Positions 26,537 to 40,299 are shown, counted from the stretch's first letter. The stretch: 64,000 nucleotides of DNA from Scylla paramamosain (GCF_035594125.1 NC_087171.1:16650767-16714766); one strand, 5' to 3'. Numbers and translations are program-made. Notes: generated by a model not told the origin, from the sequence alone.

Positions 26537-28200
26537 GAACAAAGATTTACTCCGTGCCTTCGACTACACAGGACCTACTTTGCCTCAAGTGTCTGTTTGT
26601 TGAAGTCTAACTACTACAACGCGTTTCAGGGGCCTTGTTACATCGCTTTTCGGGAATAACTTTCTAACAAACTGATGAATTGGGATCATACTTTAACAGA
26701 AGATGGCTTAGACACTTCGCTAGTTTTTATCACAATAGTCAAGTCAAAGGTCAGTAAATTTACCACCGAGCGCAACACGTGGCCAAGACCTTACCTTACC
26801 TTTTGAGTACCTGTTCGCTCAAGTCTCCCTAGCTGAAAAAAAAAAAAAAAACTGGCCTGCTGTGGGGAAAGTATTCAGTGATCTTGCTGTCAGAGTATAA
26901 AATTGCAAAAAAAATAAAAAATAAAAATAAATAAAAATAAATAAAATAAATAAATAAAAATAAATAAATAAAGAAATAAAGAAAGAAAGAAAAGATATAT
27001 TATTTCCTTCCCTTTTTTTTGCTTCCTAGTGAATATTAGTTAGACTTAAATGCGGAGACTTTTCGATGCTTTGTGATGAGGTGTGTTGGTGTGTCAGTAT
27101 TTCTGAAGCACCGTGTGAAACTGTGCAGGTGATTCAGTGGTTCTTGTGTGTGTGTGTGTGTGTGTGAAGGCGTCTAAGCGTGAGGCGAGGCTATCGTGTG
27201 CAGCTTCTGTATCACTTAGGTGGTGAAAGAATAAAGGAAAGAAGAGGAGGAAGCGAAAACAAAGGAAAGAGGAAGAGGAGGAAGAGGAGGAAAGGGTTAT
27301 GAACAAATTAATAATGATGGTGTTCATGATGATCGTTATGATAATGACAAATAGGAGGAAGAGGAGGAGGAGGAGGAATATTAAAGAAAGGGAAAAAAGC
27401 ACTATCTCAGTCAACAACGAGGCACTACCAAAGATAAGGGGAAAGAAGAGGAAGGGAGATAGACAAGAAAAATATGAATAAAGATATGAGAACAGAGAGG
27501 AAAAAGCGAAGGGAAAAACAATAAGGAGGTGGATGAGAAGAGAGGAAAGAAAATAACCAATTCATAGATAGAGAGATGCATTGAGAGATGGATGGATAAA
27601 TAGATAGACTGGAGGTACATAGATAGGAAGATAAGTAGAGGCATGTATAAAAAGTACTTATTCACTATATCAAAGCAGAAGGTACATAGAATTTTTAATT
27701 ACTGAGTAAAATCCTCATAGAAAAAATAAATGAGAAAATGAAAAAAAAAAAATCATACTTTATTCACAATTTTGATGAATATATGTGCAGTATGTGTGTC
27801 TGAACAAATAATTGGTGGCATGTATATTTTTGTCGAGGCTGCATGTCTTTTTAACGGCAAACACCCACTTGTACTAACTCATCAAATAGAGAGGACTGAG
27901 TTGAGCGTGAAAGAATCTATTTCCTGGCCGCTCTTTCCTTGCATCTAAGCCGAGAAAACTCTGAAAACAACTTTATTGCGTCGGGCAAGAAAGAAGGAAA
28001 AAGCTGAATTAAGGCAAGCTCTAGCTGGAATGGGTTTGGGGGGGGGGGGAGCGAATGACCTCTTAAACTTAATTCTTCTTCAAAGTTTATAATTTTGTTT
28101 TGCGTATCTCATACATCGGGGAAAGTGTGCATCAGCGTCATCAGCGTCATATAATAAATGTAAAGTGCTGTGAATAGAGACACATGATTTCCTTTTGATA

Positions 28201-28440
28201 TATAGGGAGTAGAGAGCTACCACCACCATCACCACCTTGAGAAACAACCCATGCCTCGAAGCTCACGTCTTATGTTCCTTTCTGCGTCACTCCTCTCACC
28301 CCTACAGATTGTTTCCTTGTTATAGAGATTAGAGAGCCAAGGGACGGTCATCACCACCTTGAGAAGCAGCCTGCGCCTCGAAGTTCATGTCTTAAGTCCC
28401 TTGCTGCGTCACTCCTCTCATCCTTAGAAGTTGTTTACGA
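28201..28440 (+). repeat. 120-bp tandem duplication
   Basis: Units 28201-28320 and 28321-28440 share TATAG.GA.TAGAGAGC, TCACCACCTTGAGAA, GCCTCGAAG.TCA.GTCTTA and TGCGTCACTCCTCTCA, at roughly 80% identity. Not a recognised element. Confidence 0.9.
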
Positions 28441-30614
28441 CGCACGGCGAACCCGCTCGCGGGATGAGCAGAGAAGGTTAAGGCTTAGGTTAAGACTTAG
28501 GCCTCTCCCAGAGTTTGCTGCCTCCAGGGACGTTTTGACTCTCTCCCCTCTTTTTTCCCCTTCTTCACACTCCTCTCGGCGAGGGTAACAAGGCACCAGC
28601 CACCTCGTTAGTAATATTACCTCCATCGTCTTTCCCATATCAGTCCTTGGCCAGGTCTCTCCATTCGTTCTCTTAATGTATACTCTAGGTGTCCCTTCAA
28701 CAGACGCCTGTGCACACCAGTACGGGTCTGCCGTCAGCCAGGATCCCATTTCTCGCAAAGGATGGTCCCTGCGAGACGCGAGGGGAAGCGTCTAATCTTG
28801 ATAGGATTATCCTGTGCAATAGTTTTGTGTCTACCTTCGTTGTATGTTACTAATTTGAAACTAGAAAAAAGCGGACTTGGAGGTTGTCTTCTTCTTTGAT
28901 GTTATTTATGTATTTATTTGACTGAAGACTGTCACAAAACTGGGTATTTGTATTTTCATTTCGTCATGTGCTGTCCAAGTGCAGCTCATGGCTGTACACC
29001 ACTGCACATATTAACGTTCATGGACAGTAGAGTTGATGTAATCCTACAGTATTTCCTCTCACTTCAGACACACTGAGATATAAAAGTGAATAAATAGTTT
29101 ATTTGTGCAAGTAGAAAGTGTTCCGAATATGTAGGAGTATTGACAGTGACGTTGCTTTTGAAGGATTTTTCTCTACCCGCGTGCTTCAGTATCAGTCCGA
29201 CCAAATATTTTGTGTACGAGTCAGGCTTCTGTGTCGGAATTCGTTCCGTCATTTGCGAGCGTGGTTGTAGCGATGAATGGGCGACTTCCCGTGCAGGCAG
29301 GTTGCTGCAGGTCACTGAGCTGGGCTGGTGAGTGCGTAAGGTATACATTCCCCTGCATGCCCAGTGTGTGTTAACTTTGTTGATACAGCGCGAGGTGAGG
29401 GTCGCTGTACGTGTTCGTTTTCCTAACACTGCGTAGTAGGAGCGTGGAGCGTACTTACATAATCTCCCATCAGGGATTCGTTACACCTCTTTAACTTAAT
29501 TGGTTACAGAAGGCAGGAAATGTTCAGCTCACGGGTGTTGGCCACAAGTGTTAGTCATTGTTGACCAGCGCGGGTGACTGGCTGATTCCGTACTCAAGCT
29601 GTGTCACGCATCGTAGCGAAAGTTCAGTATCGCTCGCTTGTCATAACCAGGGACGTATGCTGCCTCCTCCTGATGTCAAGGAAAGTTGGATAATGTTTTA
29701 ACTTTTGTATATATGTGTAGTGCACATCAGGCGAATATGCAAAGTAAATAGACACTTATAATGTCAAAATAATTTGACACTTGTCATTGATTGGCTGCAC
29801 ATGCGGGCTTACTGTGTCCTGACTGGTTTATAATTCCATATTAATTATACACCTGCAGCTTCCGACTGCAGTGTTTGGGAGCACTGAGAGGTGAAGTGCG
29901 GGGGGAAGCGCGTTGGCGAGGTGAAGTTAACATTTAAGTATCCGGACTTTCGGACGCATGAAGGCACCATTTTTATTGAAAACTTTATAGAAGGAAAAAT
30001 AACAACAACAGCTTAGATTTCATTGTGTCATGATGGAACAACAAACGAGGGAAGAACGTGAACGATCAAATTGTTTATCTCGTCACTGAAGCTGAGGGAG
30101 TCTTCTTACCCGTGGAAAATAACATTTTTTTATTTGGGCAAAAAATATCAGGATATTGAAAAAAAAAAAACACTAACCGCAATGAAAGATGATACGAAAC
30201 ACGTGCGCTTCACCTAATGGAACATAAATTTCAATTTTTTTTTTTTAACCCCGATCAGTACCAGTCTCTTCAGTATATGAGTTTGCTTGTAAAGTGCGAA
30301 GAAATCGCACTTTACATATGTTATTTCAATTACTGTATGTCTTTTCCATTGATTAATTCCATTACCACTTCTTAAATCTTAAAGCTGCATCAATGGTAAA
30401 GTTGTGGAAAGCTGACCTCACTATCATAAAAAAAAAAAAAACAAAAAAAAACTAACGTTTCACTACATTCTACAGAAGCACGTACATGATTGTTACGAAG
30501 ATTAGAAGTTTGGACATGAAAGAGAGGAAAGCCTGTAAGCAAGGTAGAAAAATACAGGGTTAAAAAAAAGCGATAAATAATAGAATTGTGAAGAAGAGAT
30601 CCTTGAAAAATAAT

Positions 30615-30620
<6 letters not shown>
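28441..30620. other. Non-coding stretch
   Basis: The minus-strand frame 28758-28435 (107 codons, ordinary complexity) and the frame 29429-29064 (121 codons) have no recognisable product. The rest is AT-rich without visible repeats. Confidence 0.5.

Positions 30621-30687
<67 letters not shown>
30621..30687 (+). repeat. (GA)n microsatellite
   Basis: A perfect GA run of 67 bp. Confidence 0.98.
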
Positions 30688-30688
<1 letters not shown>

Positions 30689-30835
30689 CTTGGGGAGTTG
30701 GAAGGCAGCAAGGAATGTTACAACGAGATGAGGAAATTCCGTGGAAAGTTTAAGAAAAAAAAAAAAAATGCTGAAAAAAATGAATAACGAAATCGCTGGA
30801 GAAGGAAAGTCGTGTCAGCATCGTCCCAACAAAAT

Positions 30836-31080
30836 AAAATTTCTACATCTTTTTTTTTTACATCTACATCTCTAATAAATTTGTAGTACATCTATATAAT
30901 AACATTCGCCTACATAATCAAATCCTTGCGTATACCTAATGAATTTTGTGTCTACATACTAAGTTTTTACATCCACATTATAATTTGGACATCTGCTTAA
31001 TGTAGTTTGTGGTTCTACGTAAGTTTGTAGATGTACACAGTAAATTTTGCGTCTGTAGTACATCTTGAAGTCTGTACGTC
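30836..31080 (+). repeat. Degenerate short-period tandem repeat
   Basis: Words of the type TTTTGTGTCTACAT, TTTTTACATCCACAT, TTTGTAGTACATC and TTTTGCGTCTGTAG recur about every 20-30 bp. Units are too diverged to set exact borders. Confidence 0.5.
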
Positions 31081-31369
31081 ATTGGCAAAATTTGGTTATC
31101 ATTTTTCACTCACTCATTGTGCTTGGTATTTCCACTCAGTATTGTATGAAGTCGTATGATCCTCAGACAGTCTCCCTAGAAAATCAGATGGTTGGTGTAT
31201 CCTCAGTTCACCAAAGCATTAAAAAAAAAAAAAAAAAAAATCAAGGAAAAGCTAAATTTGGAGAAAGTGAGCACAGAAGGTTACTTGACTTTCAACCTGA
31301 ATGTATGTGTATGAAATAAGATTTGTGCGTATATTGATCAAAGGAGAATGCAAAAAAAAAAGTGACGGA

Positions 31370-31600
31370 TGAATAAAAAGAAAAGATAAACAAAAGATGC
31401 AAACGGATGACGAAAGATAGTGATATATAAAAAAAAAAGAAAGAAAGAAAGATACAAGGGGGAAGAACAGAAGGATGATGAAAGATGAAATGATATAAAA
31501 AACAACAACAACGAAGAAAAAAAATATATGAGGCAGAACAATTAAAGGATGACGAAAGATACAATAAAAAAAAAGTAAAAATCGATGAGACAGAACAGAT
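31370..31600 (+). repeat. Degenerate ~70-bp tandem repeat, three units
   Basis: GGATGACGAAAGAT or GGATGATGAAAGAT starts at 31405, 31473 and 31547. Each is followed by ATATAAAAAA-like A-rich sequence, and two by a GAGGCAGAACA or GAAGAACAG segment. Confidence 0.65.
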
Positions 31601-31899
31601 CCCATTTCGTTGCAATACTTACCTAAGCGTGAATATATGAAATTCTCAGTTCCGTGTCTACCTTTTTTTTTCTTTTTTTTCTGTATTGGATCTGTCAGGT
31701 ATACACGGGTGATTAGATCATAGCGTGGAATCTTATTTTGTACGCGTTTCCGTCAGTTTTGTAAATCTCCTGTGTGTTTGTGTGGAGTCATTCACACGGA
31801 AGGCATATGGGAAAAAGAACATTGACAGTGGCAGCAGTGGTGGTGATGGTTTTGATGTTGATGAAAGGTAGGAAGCAAACAGAGAACGAAGGAAGAGGA

Positions 31900-32110
31900 G
31901 GAGGAGGAGGAGAAGGAGGAGGAGGATCGACAAGGAGGACTAGTAATAGGAGGGAAGCATAGTTACTGTACCAGCAGCAGCAGTAATAGTCGTGTTGGTG
32001 GTGGTGGTAGAAGTAGTAGTTGTAGTAGTAATAGTAGTAGTAGTAATAGTAGTAGTAGTGGTAATAGTATGGATGTAACCGTAGTAATAGTAGTAGTAGT
32101 AAGAGGAGGA
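31900..32110 (+). repeat. GGA- and AGT-triplet-rich segment
   Basis: GGA triplets at 31897-31925 and scattered GTAGTA/GTAATA triplets at 31980-32105. The segment is a patchwork of decaying triplet repeats. Confidence 0.85.
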
Positions 32111-32214
32111 AGAGGAAGAGGAAGAGGAAGAGAAGGCTGTCGGCTTTCACAATGTATGACAATAACCCAAAGCAGATAAACTTGTCCAGGGGGAAGACTG
32201 AAACAAACAGATGC

Positions 32215-32417
<203 letters not shown>

Positions 32418-32712
32418 TCATACCTGCACGGTAGGTAAGATTCCAGTACAAACTAGTACAATACCTCACAAAAAAAAAACAACCCCACTACAAAACCAGT
32501 GGTGTGAATGCCAAATAACAAATACATGAAAAAATAAAGGATAGAGTTGGAAAGAGAGAGAAAGAGAAGAAGACAGAGAGAGAGAGAGAGAGAAAAGACA
32601 GGTTTCCACTCACAAGGGCAGACACTCAGCCACATTTTAATTACAAAGGCCACGTAAAGACGCGCCACTATATCAACTTAATTTTTTGAGGGAAGGGATG
32701 ATAATGGGGATT

Positions 32713-32762
32713 GCTGGCTGGATGGCTGGTTGGTTGTCTGGCTGGCTGGCTGGCTGGCTGGG
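32713..32762 (+). repeat. (CTGG)n tract
   Basis: Imperfect CTGG/TTGG tetranucleotides, densest at 32738-32762. Smaller tracts of the same kind are at 1540-1558 and 51834-51857. Confidence 0.9.
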
Positions 32763-32844
32763 GAGGGTTTGAGGGGCGTCTGGTGGCGGTGTGACCCTGC
32801 GGCGCGGCATTGACCCAACACAAGGTCACGAGCAGCGGCTTTGA

Positions 32845-33119
<275 letters not shown>

Positions 33120-33405
33120 TCCCAGCCTCCCTTTTACTCCGTCTGTTTCTCATGTTCGCCACCACAAGGCCACTTCAGGCAGAGGGGCTTCGCGGCAGAG
33201 TCAGAGGCATCACGCACAGGCAGTCAGGCTTGCAGTGTCCGGGAAATGAATTAGATTTTCCCTTCATATATGCGATGCGAAGAGAAGAGGAACGCGTGCC
33301 GTCGCTTGGCCATTAACCCTGTGTATCAAAGCAGCACGACTGGCTTTCACGAGGCTCTGAAATGGAGACACTGCCTAATGACGGTGATAGATACGTGTGT
33401 GTGCC

Positions 33406-33406
<1 letters not shown>

Positions 33407-33443
<37 letters not shown>
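33407..33443 (+). repeat. (CT)n microsatellite
   Basis: A 37-bp CT run between the forward and inverted core units. Confidence 0.97.
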
Positions 33444-33447
<4 letters not shown>

Positions 33448-33629
33448 CGCCTCATGCCGTAAAGCTCTTTTATGCGCCTCTCCTTGCCTCCAGCAGTACT
33501 CGTGCCTTCATGCCTGTGGGAGTGAGGTAATACGTGTCTTTGTGAGAGCTTACCCCGTATGTTTGATGGACAGTTTCTGTGGAGGTGAACTGGAATATAA
33601 GATTGATTGTGGCTTATGCCTTACCTGTC

Positions 33630-33633
<4 letters not shown>

Positions 33634-33725
<92 letters not shown>

Positions 33726-33780
33726 AGTACTACATGCGACTCTGGATCAATGTACGGAAGAGGAAGGGGAGAGGAAAAGT

Positions 33781-33864
<84 letters not shown>
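33634..33864 (-). repeat. (GA)n-core-(GA)n unit, inverted copy
   Basis: GA run 33634-33722, core 33722-33783, GA run 33783-33864. Read on the minus strand the core is ACTTTTCCTCTCCCCTTCCT.. to ..GATCCAGAGTCGCATG, which matches the forward core at 32957-33014 closely. Confidence 0.9.
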
Positions 33865-33866
<2 letters not shown>

Positions 33867-33988
33867 GATTGATTGATTGGATTTTGGAGCTGCAACAAGG
33901 AAATCACAAGGCGCCATATCGCGAATGTTTGATCTACGAAGTTGGCGAACGTGGAACCCAACATTGATAGAAAACAGACAGACAGAGG

Positions 33989-33990
<2 letters not shown>

Positions 33991-34019
<29 letters not shown>

Positions 34020-34020
34020 A
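33991..34020 (+). repeat. (CAGA)n tract
   Basis: Seven or so CAGA tetranucleotides ending in GAGAGA. Confidence 0.93.
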
Positions 34021-34571
34021 GAGAGATAAACAGGAAGTCAAACAGAACAAAGACAAGTTTTTATTCTATAGACCTTGAAAAAAAAATATATATACGTGGT
34101 TATCTGGTATATCTATTATGTTCACGGGTTTTGGCGAACTTAACAATGTTGCATGCTGTAATTACTAAGCATTATTTACATTTTTCTTTGGGAATGTTAA
34201 TATATGTAGGCCATTCACCTCATTCAAGTAGAGTATCAGTGGAGGATATCTGAGCTTTAGTCCCTTTTCGACTCGTTCACCAAGTCATATTTACCAGTCC
34301 ACAACATTCAGAAATTCCAATATTGGTTTCGTCAGTGAACTTGGCGATAAAGATATTTACAACCATTTTATTTTATCAGTGGTAAGTCAATATCGACCAG
34401 AGAAGGATCCGTGCCTGCCGCTGCTCGCCTGATGCTTTCCTCGTATCGTATTGATCAAAGTGGCGACGAACAAGATACACAAGTTAACCTTTTCGATCGA
34501 CATGCTTGACTTCCCACACCTGCCAGTCACGTTTCGGCTGCTACTCACGTGACAGTCACGGGAGACGATAG

Positions 34572-34935
34572 CCTGGTGTGCGGAGGTGACCTGAAACTAA
34601 GAACAAGTTGTGGAAGTAAGAAGTTTAAGAAATATGATAAATTTAAATGAACATGCGTGTTTATTTATTATACATATAGTTATTAAATATATATACATCT
34701 CTTCGTGTATGCATATTAGCTTCTTGCACCTTGTCTTACGTTCAAATTGCTGCTGTAGTGGAGACCTGAAACGAAAGGCAAGTTATGGGAGTAAAAAGTT
34801 TAAAAAGATTAGACAAATTTATGGACATGGATGATAGATGGACATAAGTAATTATTGTGCTGGGATTGCGATTGCAGCGTACATGCATATATGTAGCTCC
34901 CTTACGTTCTATTTGTTGCATTGCAGAAATTGAAA
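34572..34935 (+). mobile_element. Tandemly doubled LINE-like 3' tail
   Basis: Unit 1 (34572-34755) and unit 2 (34756-34935) share the stretch GACCTGAAAC.. through AAAAAGTTTAAAAAGATTAG and a downstream part with CATGCATAT, CTTACGTTC and TTGCTGC/TTGCATTGCAG. In unit 2, frame 34788-34844 reads GVKSLKRLDKFMDMDDRW and stops at 34845. That resembles the C-terminus of the LINE at 49058-49245 (SFKRRLNKFMDEDDRW). Family assignment is by this short motif, so it is a good hint and not proof. Confidence 0.5.
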
Positions 34936-36565
34936 CAGAATCTGAAGCATTTCATGAAGCACATCCTGGGAGTTCTGTTTGGAAATATAGTTAGCGAAGC
35001 TCCGCCATCTCAAGTCTCATCGTGGTGTTCAGGACCTGATTGTTGACCGAGAGTTAATTCATCTGTAATTGTTTGCTCGGCCGCTTATTATTTCGTCTGT
35101 TGCGTTGTTTGTTCACATCTGTAATATATGGACTATGAATGTTGTTCCTGCGTTTAATTTGTTAATGCTTTGACAATTTGTGGTCGTTGAAATCTAGTGT
35201 ATTGCTCTCTAATTTGAACGTTTATTTATTTGGCTTTTTGGCTTTTTTAGTTTATCAGTATTTGTAAAGTGTTTCCATACTAAGCTATTCTCATGTAAAG
35301 GGATGATCCATCGCTCTCACGGGTAATTAATTGTAGTCTTAAGGCATTATGTAAATGTAAGGGACAGCGAGGGCACCTTGATACCTGGCGATAAAATGAC
35401 AGGTAGTTAGATAGTCAGATAGTTGTTATTTACAAAAATATTACCTTTGCCTGATAGAGAATTGCTTCCTCTTTTCCTTTTTCGGGATCAGTAAACGCAA
35501 AGAACGTAAGGAATTGCTTCAAAATGCAGACATTCGTTCTGTTCTGGGGTTCAGGGTTTGCCTAATGAAGGAAATATATTTACATGGCATTTCAAAGAAT
35601 AATTCATCAGTTATCGACTCGTATTTGCAGAAGATTCTTTGGCTCATCAACTCGGTAATTTTCTGAAAAGACTGGTAATTCTATTAAAGGTATCCGAGTC
35701 CCCCTCATTAGCAGAATTTCATCATGTGAGGTCATTCGTACAAAAATTCTTAGTAAGGAGGAGCTTGACCGCTGCAGTGTGTCGCCATTTGACTGAGGGC
35801 GGCCAATCATGGTGTGCCTCAGACCAGCGTGTTGGTAACGAGGCTTTGTAGGAGTGCTGGGTGGAATAACAACATCGTTAAGTGGCTTGATGATACCTGG
35901 ACTTGACAATCGCTGACCGTGGCTACTTATGATGAAAGAAAGAACTAATTGAATTTTTGCCAAGGATAGGATCATTAGCACGTCACATGCTAGCAAGAGC
36001 AGAAATTATTCTATTCTATTTTTTTTTATCTATGCGTCATATTAAGAACGTAGTAATTGCGTTCACCAGAGCCCTTCAGGCAGGCAAAGATAGAGATGGA
36101 CGGACAGAAACACAACTTCCCCACCTCCTCCCCACACACACACAGACACACATTGTGCACTCTGGACTCCAGCTGTGGTTCTCATCCCTTGTTCAGCATG
36201 ACGTGCGTTTATTAGAACATCTTTTCATTCTACAGCTGCAGAACAATACATTCTGTGAAGATAGACGGAGTTGAACTTACAAAAAAAAAAAGAGAAAAGA
36301 AAAGCTACTCCACAAGAAAGATAGTTTAGCAAATACCGTGACTGCAACCTGAACTAAATTACCAACGACTCGACTACAACAAACGGATCCTCGCCAGCAG
36401 TATTGTCAGAGAGGGAGACAATCCTTCCTTCTGAGCTATCCACTGTGATTCCGCAAAATATTCAACAGTTATTATTATTTTCTCTAATCGTAACATAATA
36501 ACCTATGGAGATTCATATTACCAGCTACTAAATGTGTAGAAATATTTGAAACTATTCTAATATTA
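34936..36565. other. Non-coding stretch
   Basis: At 35607-35996 both strands have moderately long open frames (129 codons on minus, 70 on plus) of normal composition, with no recognised family. No tandem repeats. Confidence 0.5.
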
Positions 36566-36603
36566 TCTTCTTCTTCTTCTTCTTCTTCTTCTTCTTCTTC
36601 TTC
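36566..36603 (+). repeat. (CTT)n array
   Basis: About 12 CTT units. Confidence 0.96.
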
Positions 36604-36732
36604 GTACGAGTACCTATTAATAGTGGCAGTGGTGACAGTAAGGCAACAGCGGCAACAAAAGACAAAACAACAACAGCAGCAGTAGTAGTCGTGGCAGGAG
36701 TAGTGGTGCAGGTTTGTGGTTTCAAGGGGAGG

Positions 36733-36890
36733 TGGAGGAGGAGGAGGAGGAGGAGGAGGAGGAGGAGGAGGAGGAGGAGGAGGAGGAGGAGGAGGTAGAA
36801 TTTCAGGAGGGAGAAAGAGGGAAAGTGAGGAAGATGAAGAGAAGGAGAAGGAAGAGGAGGAGGAGGAGGAGGAGGAGGAGGAGGAAGAAA
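36733..36890 (+). repeat. (GGA)n arrays
   Basis: GGA run 36733-36795 and a second at 36852-36890 within ~600 bp of purine-rich sequence (36720-37340). Confidence 0.95.
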
Positions 36891-37258
36891 AGGGAAGCTA
36901 GGAACGGAAAAAAAAGGAAAATATTAAAATAGAAATAGAAATATGAAAATGATGAAAACAAACTAAGAAAAATCATTACAAAACTGGAAAAGACAGAAAA
37001 GGAAAAAGGAGGAGGAGGAGGAGGAAAACATAGATTAGAAAAAAAGAAATGAAGAGATGGAACAAAAACAGGAAGACTCATGAATAAGAAAAAAAAAAGC
37101 AATAAAGAACCAGAAAATGACACGACAAGAAATGAGAAAAAATTCAAGAAGAAAAAGAAAGAAAAAAATGAAATAATAAAATAATGAATACGAACTCAGA
37201 AGGAAAATAAAAAAAGAAAGATGACAAAGAAGAAAGAAGAACCCGATAAAAAAATCTG

Positions 37259-37260
<2 letters not shown>

Positions 37261-37331
<71 letters not shown>
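37261..37331 (+). repeat. (AG)n microsatellite
   Basis: A perfect AG run of 71 bp closing the purine-rich stretch. Confidence 0.98.
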
Positions 37332-37334
<3 letters not shown>

Positions 37335-37413
37335 TCAAGAAGAGGAAGGACAAAAGAAGCATGAGAAACGAGTGGTGGGAAATATGAGTTTAGTCAGGTG
37401 TTGCTTCGTCTTG

Positions 37414-37470
37414 ACCACCACCACCACCACCACCACCACCACCACCACCACCACCACCACCACCACCACC
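37414..37470 (+). repeat. (ACC)n array
   Basis: A perfect ACC/CAC triplet run of 57 bp. Confidence 0.97.
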
Positions 37471-37635
37471 AGCAGGAGGCTCTTCTCTTGCCGCCACCCT
37501 TGGTCTGCCCTGTCTCGAGTCCCCTTCCTGGCCTCGTCTATTCCTGTAGCTGCCTTGCCTCTGACATTTATGGTTGGAACTTTTCTTCTCCCTCCCACTA
37601 CCACCTACATGCCGCTTCCCTCATTGTCTGTCTTC

Positions 37636-37735
<100 letters not shown>

Positions 37736-38217
37736 CCTTCAACACGTATCTTTTGCCTAGAGAAAGACTATGATCCTTTCTTTTTCCCCTCACAGATGTT
37801 AATGTAGGGTTACTCACCTTTCTTTTGTACCTTCGCCGTGTCTCCCAAAGCGTCGCCCGGATGTCAAGGATCCTCGTGAAGCATTAAATTTTGATGATGC
37901 AGCGAGGAGGGTTAGGTTAGGGCGAAGAGCCACCACCCTTCTCCTCCTCATTTTCCTCCTCCTCCTTCTCCTCCTCCTCTTCTTGCCCTCTGTAGCGTGA
38001 GACACCGCGGGGCACAAACAAATAAATAGTACAAAGAAGGACGAGGAGTGAGGAAGGGGAGGAGTAGTGGTAGGAGATAATTTGTGACGATGATAATGAG
38101 TAAAATGATAACTTTCCGTATAAGATGACAGCTGTAAGCATTTTTTAGCTGTGTTATGTAAGAGGCTTAATTTATCCTGGGAACTATAACTCTGCCTTAT
38201 CAGAGCTCACACACACT

Positions 38218-38220
<3 letters not shown>

Positions 38221-38303
<83 letters not shown>
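38221..38303 (+). repeat. (AG)n microsatellite
   Basis: A perfect AG run of 83 bp. Confidence 0.98.
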
Positions 38304-38306
<3 letters not shown>

Positions 38307-39112
38307 TATATTAGTCCTTTCGCATTTTCTCATATAATCTATTGGTGAACTTTCCAAGGACCCATTTCGAAATTCATATTCACACTACACCATCACTTCC
38401 GTCTGTCCTTCCTGGCCTGCTTGTCTTTCTGGTTATTCGGAGTAGAGCGGAGATAGAAGCGGAATAGATAGCTTTGGTACTTACCTCATGATCAGAGTAT
38501 TGAGTTAATCAGGTTAAGTTTGGAAAGGGACAGTGGTGTGCGAGGACAAGAGGTTTATGAAGTATATGCTTGTCGATAGTGGCAGATGTGGTGATTGGGG
38601 TAGTGAGTGAGAGTGTGAGTAAGTGAAATGGGAGAGAAAGGCAGGGAGGGAGATAGATTGTGTGTGAGTGAGTGGGTGAAAGAGGAAGATAAGAAAAGTA
38701 GAGAAAAAAGTTATATGCGAGTGAGGTGGGGAGAAAATACGGGGGATGAAAAATATAAGGATAAGAAAATTGATTAAATGTGGGGAGAAAAAAAAAGTGA
38801 AGTATTAGTTGCTTTACGTAAGAGACAGGTGAAAATACATCAAATACGAAGCTGGAGCGAGGGAGAGGAAGGAAGAAGGAGGGAGAGGAAGGGAGGGCAG
38901 AGAAGAGCGAACGTACGCTTGACGTGATGGAACCGAGACTAGAGTGGCGGGTGTAGCAAGGTGTCTTAAAGCGAATCACCGCCAGCCTCCCGTGAGTGTT
39001 TTGTTTATATGAAGTGGAGTGTTGACTCATTGAAGTGTAATCGTTATGGCAGTGATTACAAGTCGACGATAATAATGAAGTGCCTTTAAATTTCCTTGCA
39101 GTGCCCCTTGCT
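38304..39112. other. Purine-rich and mixed non-coding stretch
   Basis: 38560-38910 is purine-rich with GTGAGTGAG and GGGAGAGGAAG words, giving a 173-codon minus-strand frame of Pro/Ser/Leu type that I treat as composition-driven. Confidence 0.6.
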
Positions 39113-39544
39113 GTTGTATATCACTGTCTTGCCACTCAGTATTGTTAGACACCTTGATGTCATAATTAATTCCTAAACAAAGGTGGGCTCATTATTCTTT
39201 CAAACTGAAGCACGTATGGCCGCTGTGGTTGTATATCATAATCTCATCCATCCAGTATTGGTAGACACCTGATAGCATATTTTATTCGTGAACAAAGGCA
39301 GACTCACCATTCTTTTATACACCTAGGAATGAATGGCCACCGCCTTTGTATATCATTATCTTGTTCATCTAATATTGGTAGACGCTTGATAGCATATTTT
39401 TATTCCTGAACAATGCTGGACTCGTTATTCCTTCAAGCTTAAGTACGTATTGGTCACGGTTTGTTTATCATAATTTTTTCCATGTCATATTTTATTCGTA
39501 AACAAAGACAGACTCATTATTCTTTCAAGCTGAAGTTCGTACTG
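39113..39544 (+). repeat. ~115-bp minisatellite, nearly four units
   Basis: Units start at 39113, 39228, 39345 and 39460 (115, 117, 115 and ~85 bp). Shared blocks are TTGTATATCATNATCT, AGTATTGGTAGACACCTGAT, ATATTTTATTC.TGAACAAAG and ACTCATTATTCTTTCAAGCT. The fourth unit has an internal deletion of about 30 bp (the TATTGGTAGACA block). Confidence 0.93.
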
Positions 39545-39877
39545 ACACTCTAATGTTCTCTCTCTCATCATCCAGAATAAAAAAAAAAAAAAGAAATAAG
39601 CAGGTATTATTCCCACATGAAAAAAAGGAACATTATTATAATACTCACAAATATCAACTTTTTACAAAACATTTCTGCGATTCTTCCCTCGGGTATTTTT
39701 CACTGAGTATTTTCACGGCATTTACATAGAGAAGCGATGATTCAGTTGAAGGAATGATGGTGCTTCAGAGGTAATGGCCGTGCTGAATGCGTGCTGATTG
39801 GCTGGTTATACGCTGCAGACAAAGTGGCAGATATGCAGATAAAAAAAAAAAAGAAACAAACAAAAGAAAAAGATGTA

Positions 39878-40167
<290 letters not shown>

Positions 40168-40296
40168 CCCTTCAGCAGCATTACATAATAAAGGTGACAT
40201 AAATAAATGTGTAGATAGATAAATAAATGCAACGTTAAAAGGTGATCTGGAAATTTAATGGAAAGTAAAAATGTATGATGCCTGTTGTAGGATTAT

Positions 40297-40299
<3 letters not shown>

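Noticed and set aside
28480..28505. TTAGG-like words (GGTTAAGGCTTAGGTTAAG) suggesting interstitial arthropod telomere repeat
   Set aside because: Only two or three imperfect words; far too short for a telomeric array.
38509..39030. 173-codon minus-strand frame
   Set aside because: It reads antisense to purine-rich DNA and shows Ser/Pro/Leu bias without domains.
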